A stretch of 64,000 nucleotides of DNA, from positions 620,001-684,000 of the forward strand of contig NZ_CP014854.1 in NCBI RefSeq assembly GCF_002214365.1. The letters are read 5' to 3'. Of this stretch, positions 18,401-25,833 are shown one piece after another. The stretch is from Thermococcus celer Vu 13 = JCM 8558. GTDB lineage: Archaea; Methanobacteriota_B; Thermococci; Thermococcales; Thermococcaceae. Both the position numbers and the translations under genes were made by a program. The notes beneath the pieces are model-generated. The model saw nothing but the letters and a program-made list of their open reading frames with translations, ran no database searches and had not been told where the DNA came from. Position 1 is the stretch's first letter. Each line of letters opens with the position of its first letter.

Positions 18401-18417
18401 GCTGAAAGTGGAAGACG

Positions 18418-19209
18418 ATGCTGAGGGCCGAGAACGTCTGGCACACCTACGAGAACGGGAGAGAGGCGCTGAAGGGCGTGGACTTCGAGATGGGCGAGGA
18501 GATAGTGGCCTTAGTGGGCCAGAACGGGAGCGGGAAGACCACGCTGGCGAAGCACTTCAACGGCCTCCTGAAGCCCACGAGGGGAAGGGTCACCGTCGAC
18601 GGGATGGACACGAGGGAGCACACGGTGGCGGAGCTGTCGAGGGTCGTTGGCTACGTCTTCCAGAACCCGGAGCACATGTTCTTCGAGGAGAACGTCTTCA
18701 GGGAGGTCGCCTTCGGGCCGAGGAACCTCGAACTGAGCGAGGAGGAGATAGAAAAGAGGGTGAAGTGGGCCCTCCGCGTCGTGAACCTCGAGGGCTACGA
18801 GGATAGGGTGCCCTACTCCCTCAGCGGCGGCGAGAAGCAGAGGCTGGCTATAGCCTGCGTCTTAGCTATGAAACCGAAGTACCTCATCCTCGACGAACCA
18901 ACGACGGGGCTGGACGCAAGAAACGCCGCGGGGGTTATCAAGGTTATACGGGAACTCAGGGAGGCGGGTCATGGGGTCCTCCTGATAACCCACGACATGG
19001 ACCTCGTCCTCGAGCTCGCCGAGCGCGTCGTCCTGCTTCAGGAGGGCAGAAAGGTCTTCGACGGCCCCACCGAGGAGTTCTTCTCCATTGACCTCCACGA
19101 CTACGGTCTTGAAAAGCCCGAGCTCCTAAGGATAAGCGAGAAACTCGGGATAGGGTTCGTCAGAAGTGTTCCAGAGGTTGTAAAAGCCCTTCTGGGTGGT
19201 TCGCGATGA
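18418..19209 (+). CDS. ECF transporter ATPase (BioM-type)
   Basis: ATP-binding subunit of the energy-coupling module, 263 residues. Walker A GQNGSGKT near 38-45, Q-loop VFQNPEHMFFEENVF, signature LSGGEKQR near 136-143, Walker B YLILDEPT and the H-loop LLITHDMD are all intact. The C-terminal extension (YGLEKPELLRISEKLGIGF) is usual in EcfA proteins. It works at the inner face of the membrane with EcfT and BioY; sharing with other S-components is possible. The start ATG 18418 has only a weak GTGG site. Its stop overlaps the next start (ATGA), so the two are coupled. Confidence 0.92.
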   Translation: MLRAENVWHTYENGREALKGVDFEMGEEIVALVGQNGSGKTTLAKHFNGLLKPTRGRVTVDGMDTREHTVAELSRVVGYVFQNPEHMFFEENVFREVAFGPRNLELSEEEIEKRVKWALRVVNLEGYEDRVPYSLSGGEKQRLAIACVLAMKPKYLILDEPTTGLDARNAAGVIKVIRELREAGHGVLLITHDMDLVLELAERVVLLQEGRKVFDGPTEEFFSIDLHDYGLEKPELLRISEKLGIGFVRSVPEVVKALLGGSR

Positions 19210-19967
19210 TTTACCCCATCTACGTTGATAGGGACTCCTTCCTGCACTTCCTTGACCCGCGGGTCAAGATACTCGGAACCCTGCTCGGGATAGTCGCGAT
19301 AATGCTCTACAACGACCCGCTCGTCCTCACCGCGCTGTTCATCCTCACGTTCGCCGTCGGCCGGGCCCTCGGAAAAATCGGGGTCGGGGAGATGCTCCAC
19401 CTCCTGAAGCCCCTCGTCCCAATAGTCATCATAACCCTCGTCCTCTGGCCAATAATCTACAAACCGCGGCTCCAGGGGCTCCTCTTCGGCGTCTCATTCT
19501 CCATGCGCCTCCTGACCTTCGCCCTGCTGACGTTCCTCCTCCTCATGACCACGAGCCAGCGTGACCTCATCCTCGGCTTCGTGAGGCTCGGCATGCCCTA
19601 CGAGTTCGGCCTCACCATCTCCATCTCCCTCCGCTACATCCCGACGCTCTACGCCCTCACGAGCAACATAATGGACGCCCAGAAGAGCAGGGGCTGGGAG
19701 ATGGAGAAGGGCAACTTTCTGGTGAGGATGAAGCGGATGAGTGCGGTTCTCATTCCCCTCCTCGTCGCGTCCCTCAAGACCGCCCACGAGCTGAGCATCG
19801 CGCTGGAGAGCAGGGGCCTCGGCGCGGCCAAGAAGAGGACCTTCCTCCACGACATCGAGATGCGGAGAAGGGACTACGCGGCGATGGCCGTTATTCTGGT
19901 TCTCTTCGGGCTGGCACTCTACGTCCGCTATGGCCTGGGATTCGGCCACATCAACATGTACGGGTAG
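19206..19967 (+). CDS. ECF transporter transmembrane subunit EcfT (BioN-type)
   Basis: A 253-residue membrane protein linking the ATPase to BioY. It opens with the family sequence FLHFLDPRVKILGTLL, has about five helices, and carries the two cytoplasmic Arg-Gly coupling motifs: QKSRGWE and LESRGLGA, which contact the ATPase. Start ATG 19206 overlaps the upstream stop by four bases, showing tight translational coupling. Together with the divergent bioY it forms a complete biotin ECF importer. Confidence 0.93.
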   Translation: MIYPIYVDRDSFLHFLDPRVKILGTLLGIVAIMLYNDPLVLTALFILTFAVGRALGKIGVGEMLHLLKPLVPIVIITLVLWPIIYKPRLQGLLFGVSFSMRLLTFALLTFLLLMTTSQRDLILGFVRLGMPYEFGLTISISLRYIPTLYALTSNIMDAQKSRGWEMEKGNFLVRMKRMSAVLIPLLVASLKTAHELSIALESRGLGAAKKRTFLHDIEMRRRDYAAMAVILVLFGLALYVRYGLGFGHINMYG

Positions 19968-19971
19968 GCGA

Positions 19972-20601
19972 CTAAAGGAGCGGTTTTACCAGGGAATCCA
20001 CCGGGATCGAGTGGTCGCCCACCGCCGAAACGTATTCGGGAGGAGCCCTTAGAACCGTCGCGTTGAGGCGGTGGTGGCCGCGGTAGGAACTGGTTCTAAG
20101 AACGGCGAGCGCCTCGAAGAGCTCCGGGACATCGAAGAAGCGCCTGAATTCCCCGGGAAGGTCGAGCTCGTTGAGGTCAATGGTGGAGTGCCCCAGAACG
20201 AGTACGAGCCCCTTCCCATCGACCAGTTTCCTTACCTCGACCAGCGTCTCGGCGGAGCGGTTGAGGAGCGTGGGGAAGGGCGAGGCGACCACGAGGGAGC
20301 CATCCTCGACGAGGTTTAAAGCCTGAACGAGCTCCTCGAGGGAGTAGACGTTGCCGGTGTAGAGGTTGGAAACGTCCTCGGTGAGGCGCTTCAGAACCTT
20401 TACGGAAAACGAAGCCCCGGGCCCGACGTGGTAGACTGGACCATCCTTAAGGGCGTTCGCGACGAGGTGGTACAGGAAAACCGTCTCGGCCAGCTCGTCT
20501 GTGAAGATGACCCCGGCTAAGCTTCCCTCCGCGAGGCCGAAGGGGAACCCTTCGAAGGGCTTAACCTCCCTCGATTGGAGCTCCGCCGGTTTGAAGAACA
20601 T
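19972..20601 (-). CDS. Uncharacterised protein, possible degenerate RecA-like fold
   Basis: A 209-residue soluble protein of a family I know only as hypothetical in Thermococcales. Segments AGVIFTDELAETVFLYHLVANAL, YHVGPGASFSVKVLKRL, SLVVASPFPTLLNRSAETLVEVRKLV and GLVLVLGHSTIDLNEL follow the strand-helix rhythm of RadB/KaiC-like ATPases, but no Walker A lysine is present and the Walker B position lacks the acid. It may be an inactive RecA-fold partner; this is inference. ATG 20601 is chosen; a GTG at 20610 is part of the likely ribosome site (GTGATAACC). It converges with ecfT, four bases away. Confidence 0.6.
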   Translation of the reverse strand: MFFKPAELQSREVKPFEGFPFGLAEGSLAGVIFTDELAETVFLYHLVANALKDGPVYHVGPGASFSVKVLKRLTEDVSNLYTGNVYSLEELVQALNLVEDGSLVVASPFPTLLNRSAETLVEVRKLVDGKGLVLVLGHSTIDLNELDLPGEFRRFFDVPELFEALAVLRTSSYRGHHRLNATVLRAPPEYVSAVGDHSIPVDSLVKPLL

Positions 20602-20677
20602 GGTTATCACACGATTTAGCGCGCTGGGGGTATTTATACCTTACCCAAGCGGTTCAAAAGGAAAAGGGGGGAAGGGG

Positions 20678-21073
20678 TCAGATGCCGGCGAGGGCACCGA
20701 GTGCGCCGAAGGTGAGGAGGCCCAGGATCACGAGGATGAAGAGCACGAGCACCACTATTACCCCTGATAGCAGCCACGCCAGGAACGCCCTGAGCCAGTC
20801 GGTGTTGAAGACCACCTTTATGACCCAAAGCTCTGTGATAAAAGCCATTATCGGCCCGAGGGGATGCAGGAATATCCCGAACAATGCGCCCACGATCATC
20901 CCGAGGATGCCCCCGCCGAGTATCGCCACCATTGCCCTCCCTATCGACGCATCGCGGATTCCTATCAGCTTCGCCGCCATCCAGAGGAACAGCGCCGCTA
21001 CGAAGAGCGCCAGGAGAAAGGCGAGTACGGCCACCGCGCCCATACCAAAAAACATCGCGTGCCAGTACGGCAT
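20678..21073 (-). CDS. Small membrane protein, four to five helices
   Basis: A 131-residue, very hydrophobic protein (MPYWHAMFFGMGAVAVLAFL...). GGGGGTGAT precedes ATG 21073 at good spacing, so the longer open frame to 21142 is not used. Hydrophobic stretches near 6-35, 47-70, 72-88 and 98-131 are rich in Gly and Ala. A minus-strand TATA (TTTATATGGG) lies near 21155. No family is recognised; neighbours give no hint of function. Confidence 0.6.
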   Translation of the reverse strand: MPYWHAMFFGMGAVAVLAFLLALFVAALFLWMAAKLIGIRDASIGRAMVAILGGGILGMIVGALFGIFLHPLGPIMAFITELWVIKVVFNTDWLRAFLAWLLSGVIVVLVLFILVILGLLTFGALGALAGI

Positions 21074-21254
21074 CGTATCACCCCCCATCTTTTGAAAGCC
21101 CATCCTTTTCCGGGTGGATTCGGTAATCCACCAACGATCCATAGTTGATTAAACCCATATAAATACATATCACATAACGCCCTGAGGGGGAAGCCATCGT
21201 CGGTGATTTGTGTTTCAAGCTCAGCATTAATTTTATATTCTTTTGGGCTTAATT

Positions 21255-23345
21255 ATGTCCATGGTTTCGCGGGTGGGAATTGGGAAAAGTCACGCTGGAG
21301 AGCGTAAGGATAAACCCCTCAAGCGTTACTTTTCACTCGTGTTAATCATGCTCCTCATCATCGCGAGCGGTTGCCTCAGCGGCCATCACCCCAACCCAAC
21401 CACTTCAACCATAACCCAGCAAGCCACGGAGACCCGGCAAAGGGATACTGCTCCCCCCGAGGTGATCCTGGAGAGCGTGAGCAAAAACCCGGACAACGGG
21501 AGCATAACAATAAAACTCGCGATAAGGGACGACTCCACCGTGAAAACCGCCCGCCTAACCTACGATAACGTTAACCTAACCCTAAACAAGACCGGTGAGT
21601 ATTACAAAACCACGCTGAAACTCGAAAACCCGGATGAAGCGAAGGAAGCATGGTTAAAAGTAACGGCCACGGACGAGTACAACAACACTGCCCAAAAAAC
21701 CATTAGAATCGAGTGGAGCTTACGGGACGCTTACGTTTACTTCCTCAACGAGAACAACCTTGATGACAACTTCTTCCTCGAATTCTTCAATCAGAGCGAG
21801 GGCTTAAGGCATATGTTCGACGTGAGCAAAAACCTAACGCGGGAAATCCTCCTCGTGGCGAATAAGAGCAGTAAGAACCTCGAGGACAACATCGCCTTCC
21901 TCGCGCTGAATTACACCGAAACCTCGCGGGAGGCGAGGCTCTACTTCAACATCCTATCCAGCACGGGAACGTATAACGCTAAACCGGAAGTGGTTCGAGC
22001 CTTGTACTACTACGTTAAGGCCGTGACCGGCCAGGATCTGCCGTTGCACGATTACGCGATTTTGAAAACCTTCATCAACGCGAGCGATGAAAACCCGGAG
22101 TTAATAGACTTCCAACCTATTGTATTGCATGATAACTATCGCCACTGGATTAAAATATATTGGTACAATAAGCCGCGGGACACGTGGATGATAGTAGAAT
22201 TCATAAGGAGGAATCCTTATGTTGTTGAAAACGAAAACTTATACCTACCTGTAAACATGCTGATAAAAGAGACTGCGTGGAATTTCTTTGACAATAAATT
22301 TGGACCCAGGTACGCTGATAAACACCATAACAATCTAACAGAAAAACAATTAGATGCAATATACAATCCAGAGAGTGAAGACGTGTGGTATGTTATACAA
22401 AAACTCTGGGATTATTATTACCAAGGCATAAACAAGAGATACCAATACATTAAATGGTGGGATAAAGAAGAATTCGCTAAACAGTATCCGGATATAACAG
22501 AAAGAAAGCTTATACTGCTTGGTTTATGGGATGTACCAAACCAAGTACCGGATTTGAGTCATACTCATAAAGACGAAAGAAACAATGATGTTTACAACGT
22601 TGTTTGGGGTATGGAAGCACAAAGAAGGCTTGTTGATGAACTAGAAGAAATGTATAAAATACTTGATAATGCAAGTAAAACAAATGAAGGTAGATGGCAA
22701 TACCTTTTAGCTTGGTATCAATGGATAGTGGATAGAGGACATAATGGTTTGCCGAACATGCACGAGCAGTTCGTCGGGGCGAAAGTGGGGGAAATAAAAA
22801 TAGCTTTAAGAGTACAATTCGAGAGATGGACGGAGCAACAAAAAGAAGATTGGTATAACGACATCATGAACCACAACGGAGTAGATCAATTTCTGACAAA
22901 AATCTTTCCAGATTATGAAAAAGTGAAAGCGGCTTATGGATACGTAAGGTATAATGGAGGAGATTTCGGCGGAGAAATAGGAACTTATTATTATGGATTA
23001 AACCTAGCTTTCAAGGCATATGGGATACCAACTAGAATAAATTCTCTTGCTATAAATAAGGGTAGATCTGCATATTCATCTATTTACATATACAAAGCAC
23101 CTTTAAGTACAATAGGTGGCGAATTCATTTTCCCATTACCAAAAAACATAAGGGATTTGCTGAAACAAAAATATGGTGATGGTATAGTATTTTCTCCAGA
23201 AGGAGGATTTAGCATGTATGGCTTAAAAGATGGTTTAGAGAAAGATGGGATGCTTGAAATAGGAACATGTTTTTACAGAATAACAAAAGACGTAAAAGTG
23301 ATAGACCCAGAGAAACACAAAATAGTTCTCTGGAAAAAGAGCTAA
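21255..23345 (+). CDS. Large lipoprotein with transglutaminase-like C-terminal part, compositionally mosaic
   Basis: About 696 residues. After a basic N-terminus comes a signal segment with lipobox (SLVLIMLLIIASGC) and a Ser/Thr/Pro linker, then an Ig-like domain (about 60-150: APPEVILESVSKNPDNGSIT). Near the C-terminus, GGEIGTYYYGLNLAF followed by KAYGIPTRI resembles the transglutaminase core, but the usual catalytic Cys position is Ile. From about 22110 (residue 285) to the end the DNA turns sharply A+T-rich and uses AAA, GAA, ATA and AGA codons, unlike the first part and unlike the neighbours. TATA TTTTATATTC at 21231-21240 makes a leaderless start at ATG 21255 plausible; ATG 21261 is an alternative. 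Function unknown. Confidence 0.7.
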   Translation: MSMVSRVGIGKSHAGERKDKPLKRYFSLVLIMLLIIASGCLSGHHPNPTTSTITQQATETRQRDTAPPEVILESVSKNPDNGSITIKLAIRDDSTVKTARLTYDNVNLTLNKTGEYYKTTLKLENPDEAKEAWLKVTATDEYNNTAQKTIRIEWSLRDAYVYFLNENNLDDNFFLEFFNQSEGLRHMFDVSKNLTREILLVANKSSKNLEDNIAFLALNYTETSREARLYFNILSSTGTYNAKPEVVRALYYYVKAVTGQDLPLHDYAILKTFINASDENPELIDFQPIVLHDNYRHWIKIYWYNKPRDTWMIVEFIRRNPYVVENENLYLPVNMLIKETAWNFFDNKFGPRYADKHHNNLTEKQLDAIYNPESEDVWYVIQKLWDYYYQGINKRYQYIKWWDKEEFAKQYPDITERKLILLGLWDVPNQVPDLSHTHKDERNNDVYNVVWGMEAQRRLVDELEEMYKILDNASKTNEGRWQYLLAWYQWIVDRGHNGLPNMHEQFVGAKVGEIKIALRVQFERWTEQQKEDWYNDIMNHNGVDQFLTKIFPDYEKVKAAYGYVRYNGGDFGGEIGTYYYGLNLAFKAYGIPTRINSLAINKGRSAYSSIYIYKAPLSTIGGEFIFPLPKNIRDLLKQKYGDGIVFSPEGGFSMYGLKDGLEKDGMLEIGTCFYRITKDVKVIDPEKHKIVLWKKS

Positions 23346-23476
23346 GAACTAAATGGATTTTCTATCAACGATCTTAACAATAAAGAATAGTTGTATGCCC
23401 ATGTTGGTTCATCGCATAAAGCATTACCCTGGTTGAACACAAATACCGGACCCACCGCGCGGGAAATTTCCGCCAT
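23342..23476 (-). pseudogene. Possible gene fragment (44 codons)
   Basis: A minus-strand reading MAEISRAVGPVFVFNQGN... to SLIENPFSS ends with a stop that overlaps the stop of the convergent lipoprotein gene. Its composition looks protein-like, and a convergent stop overlap is common in this genome, but no ribosome site precedes the ATG at 23476 and the upstream sequence in the same frame is closed. It may be the tail of a lost gene. I do not recognise the family, and chance cannot be excluded. Confidence 0.3.
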
Positions 23477-23740
23477 AGTCTTGTGACGCGATCATCGGAA
23501 CCATCGGCTCCATCGTCACGATGATAATTTTCATCACGCCTTTTTCCATTCCACCGCTGAGGGATCAACTTTCGGCAGAGTTGAGGAGGATCCTTAACCC
23601 CCAAATTAATTGCAGGTGGTTAACCATGGAACTCCCTGAACACACAAAAGGAGTTGCATTTTTAGAACCTCACCACTTATCAGCTTTTCCGTCCCGAAAC
23701 CCCTTTAAACCCCGGGTATGAGGGACTCGGGGGGAGAAGC
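23477..23740. other. Intergenic region before the DUF63 gene
   Basis: With the fragment to its left this makes about 395 bases without a firm gene. A 31-codon reading starts at ATG 23625 (MELPEHTKGVAFLEPHHLSA...) with GGTGGT in front at the right spacing, ending at 23720; it may be a tiny gene or the start of a truncated one. CTTTAAACC near 23703 may be the TATA of the DUF63 gene. Nothing else is seen. Confidence 0.4.
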
Positions 23741-24538
23741 ATGACTGGAATATGGCAGGCGATCTGGGAGTTCTTCTACACCTACTTCTGGCACCCGATG
23801 TTCACGAGGAGCGGCTACAACGCGGTCAACACGTTCGTGTACGCACTCCTGTTCGGGCTGGGAGTGATATACTCATATAAGTATATAATCAAACCTCTCG
23901 GGATAAAGGTGGACGAGAGGCTCTTCCTGGCGGTTACGCCGATGGTGGTCTTCGGCTCGACGGTGAGGGCCCTCGTCGATGGCGGGATCCTTCCGGAGAA
24001 CCCGCTCATACTGACGCCGGGGATAGTCTTCACCGCGTTCCTCCTGATAGTGCCGGCCATCATGGCCGACGCAAAACTGGGAACGTACCCAAAGGTAACG
24101 ATTGCCTGGGGCTCGGTTCTGGCCCTCTGGGCCATCTACGTCTGGGTCACCCACGCCAGGAACTGGGAGCCCTATGCGCTCACCCTCCTCCACACCGCGG
24201 TGAGCTTCGCCGTTGTCCTCGCGTTCTACCGGTGGAAACCCTTCGACAGGCTCTACCTCTACCCCACCCTGGCTCATTACTTCGACGTAGCCTCCACCGT
24301 CGTGGCCATCCACTACTACGGCTACCGCGAGGTTCACTGGCTCGAGAACATCCTGGTGAACCACTTCGGGGCCTACTTCTACTACCCCTGGATAACGGTG
24401 ATACTCATCGTTGTCTACTACGGCCTCAAATACCTCGTGCCGGATGAGGAGGAGAGGCGGTTCTGGTACCTCGCGGTTTACATCCTCGGCCTCGGACCGG
24501 CCATAAGGGACCCGGCCCAGCTGGTTCTTCAGCTTTGA
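23741..24538 (+). CDS. DUF63 family membrane protein
   Basis: An integral membrane protein of 265 residues with about seven helices, matching the archaeal DUF63 family: FWHPMFTRSGYNAVNTFVYALLF at the start, VTPMVVFGSTVRALVDGGIL, ILTPGIVFTAF, and YPTLAHYFDVASTVVAIHYYG. Function of the family is unknown; the conserved Asp, His and Arg in membrane segments suggest transport or enzymatic chemistry in the bilayer. ATG 23741 follows GGGGAGAAG. The gene stands alone upstream of two tandem inverted repeats that belong to the next gene. Confidence 0.85.
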   Translation: MTGIWQAIWEFFYTYFWHPMFTRSGYNAVNTFVYALLFGLGVIYSYKYIIKPLGIKVDERLFLAVTPMVVFGSTVRALVDGGILPENPLILTPGIVFTAFLLIVPAIMADAKLGTYPKVTIAWGSVLALWAIYVWVTHARNWEPYALTLLHTAVSFAVVLAFYRWKPFDRLYLYPTLAHYFDVASTVVAIHYYGYREVHWLENILVNHFGAYFYYPWITVILIVVYYGLKYLVPDEEERRFWYLAVYILGLGPAIRDPAQLVLQL

Positions 24539-24565
24539 GGCCCGTCCCCAATTCTTTTGTTTTTG

Positions 24566-24623
24566 ATTTTGTCTTTTCATGAAGACAAAATTCGGCGATT
24601 TTGTCTTTGCGTGAAGACAACAT
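24566..24623. promoter_or_regulatory. Two tandem inverted repeats, candidate operators
   Basis: Site one (24566-24591) has perfect 10-base arms ATTTTGTCTT and AAGACAAAAT around TTCATG. Site two (24598-24623) has ATTTTGTCTT, TGCGTG and AAGACAACAT, one mismatch in the arm. The site starts are 32 bases apart, close to three helical turns, so two dimers could sit on the same DNA face. They end about 38 bases before the ATPase start and probably cover its promoter. TTGTCTT...AAGACAA palindromes in front of archaeal ATPase genes are familiar to me from Thermococcales and Sulfolobales; autoregulation is inference. Confidence 0.7.
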
Positions 24624-24660
24624 TTTCAAGCATTGGGCCCAATGAGATACGGTGGGGGGA

Positions 24661-25833
24661 ATGGAGGAGAGGGTTCTTTCGTCGATAGTCTCAACGAGCA
24701 AGAGGCTCATGAAGTGGGCCTCAAGGTTCCCGAGGAGGAGGTTCCTTTACGATGAGCTAAAGGGGGTAGACGAGGAGTACTACGTCGGGATAAAGGGAAT
24801 CCGCGGCGTTGGGAAGACCGTGCTCCTCCTCCAGCTGGCGTTTGAAACCGAAAAGAGCGTTTATTTTTCGGCGGATTCAACCCTCTTAAAGCCCTACTCC
24901 CTGTACGAAGTCGTTAATGAACTCGCAGGAATGGGTTTTAGGAACGTCTTCATCGACGAGATTCACAGGAAGGCCGGATGGGAGGAGGACCTGAAAACTC
25001 TTTACGACGAGCACGGGGTCAGGGTCTTTTTCTCGGGCTCTTCTGCCGTGGATATAGTCCATTCCTCGGCCGACCTGTCCAGAAGGGTGGTTCTTAAGGA
25101 ACTTCCCCCGGCGTCCTTCAGGGAGTGGCTCAACGTAAAGAGGGGAACCGACCTCCCCCGACTATCGCTCGATGAAATCCTCTCGAACACGTTCGAGGCA
25201 ACAGAGTTGTACATGGAATACGCATCCGCCTGGAGGGAGTACATGCTCAGAGGCGGGGTTCTTTATCCGGAGGGGGGATTCTTTGACGCCCTTGAGAACT
25301 CCATCCGGAAGGTCATCCTCGAGGACATGGCCTCCATGAGGGAGGTGAACGTCAAGTACGAGGAGGACGCCTTCAGGTTGCTCTACCTCATAGCGAAGTC
25401 CAAACCCTTCGAGGTCAACTACTCGAAGATAGCCAGGAACCTCGGGGTGTCGAAGACCCTCGCCGTGCGGCTCGTCTCCGACCTGGAAAAAGCCGGGCTG
25501 GTGATCAGGGTCCTTCCATGCGGTAACGTCCGGAAGGAGCCCAAGCTTTACCTGACGGTACCGGTCAGGCGATTCTTCGAGAGGAAGGGCTTTTCCGTGG
25601 AGCTGGGGGCACTCCGCGAGGAGTTCTTCGTGAACCACGCGCGGCACCTTGGGCTCTGCTATCCCAAGGGTTCCGGAACAGGGAGAAAACCCGACTTCGT
25701 GGTGAATGGGAAAGTCTTCGAAGTCAGTGGCCCCGGTAAGGGGAGGGGACAAAGGCCGGACTACGTGGTCTCCGAGGGCCTCCTCACCGGGGGTAACCGC
25801 GTCCCCCTCTTCCTCTTCGGTTTTCTATACTGA
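24661..25833 (+). CDS. AAA-type ATPase with winged helix and nuclease-like C-terminus
   Basis: A 390-residue protein of the archaeal AAA_14/DUF4143-type ATPase group. Walker A GIRGVGKT at 46-53, Walker B NVFIDEIH near 95-101 and sensor FFSGSSAVDI are intact. A winged-helix segment (about 245-290: NYSKIARNLGVSKTLAVRLVSDLEKAGLV) is followed by a C-terminal fold KPDFVVNGKVFEVSGPGKG that resembles PD-(D/E)XK nucleases, except that Ser stands where Lys is expected. Such proteins are widespread, mobile and of unclear role; the winged helix may bind the tandem repeats upstream. GGTGGGGGGA supports ATG 24661. The gene overlaps the convergent helicase gene by 50 bases. Confidence 0.85.
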   Translation: MEERVLSSIVSTSKRLMKWASRFPRRRFLYDELKGVDEEYYVGIKGIRGVGKTVLLLQLAFETEKSVYFSADSTLLKPYSLYEVVNELAGMGFRNVFIDEIHRKAGWEEDLKTLYDEHGVRVFFSGSSAVDIVHSSADLSRRVVLKELPPASFREWLNVKRGTDLPRLSLDEILSNTFEATELYMEYASAWREYMLRGGVLYPEGGFFDALENSIRKVILEDMASMREVNVKYEEDAFRLLYLIAKSKPFEVNYSKIARNLGVSKTLAVRLVSDLEKAGLVIRVLPCGNVRKEPKLYLTVPVRRFFERKGFSVELGALREEFFVNHARHLGLCYPKGSGTGRKPDFVVNGKVFEVSGPGKGRGQRPDYVVSEGLLTGGNRVPLFLFGFLY

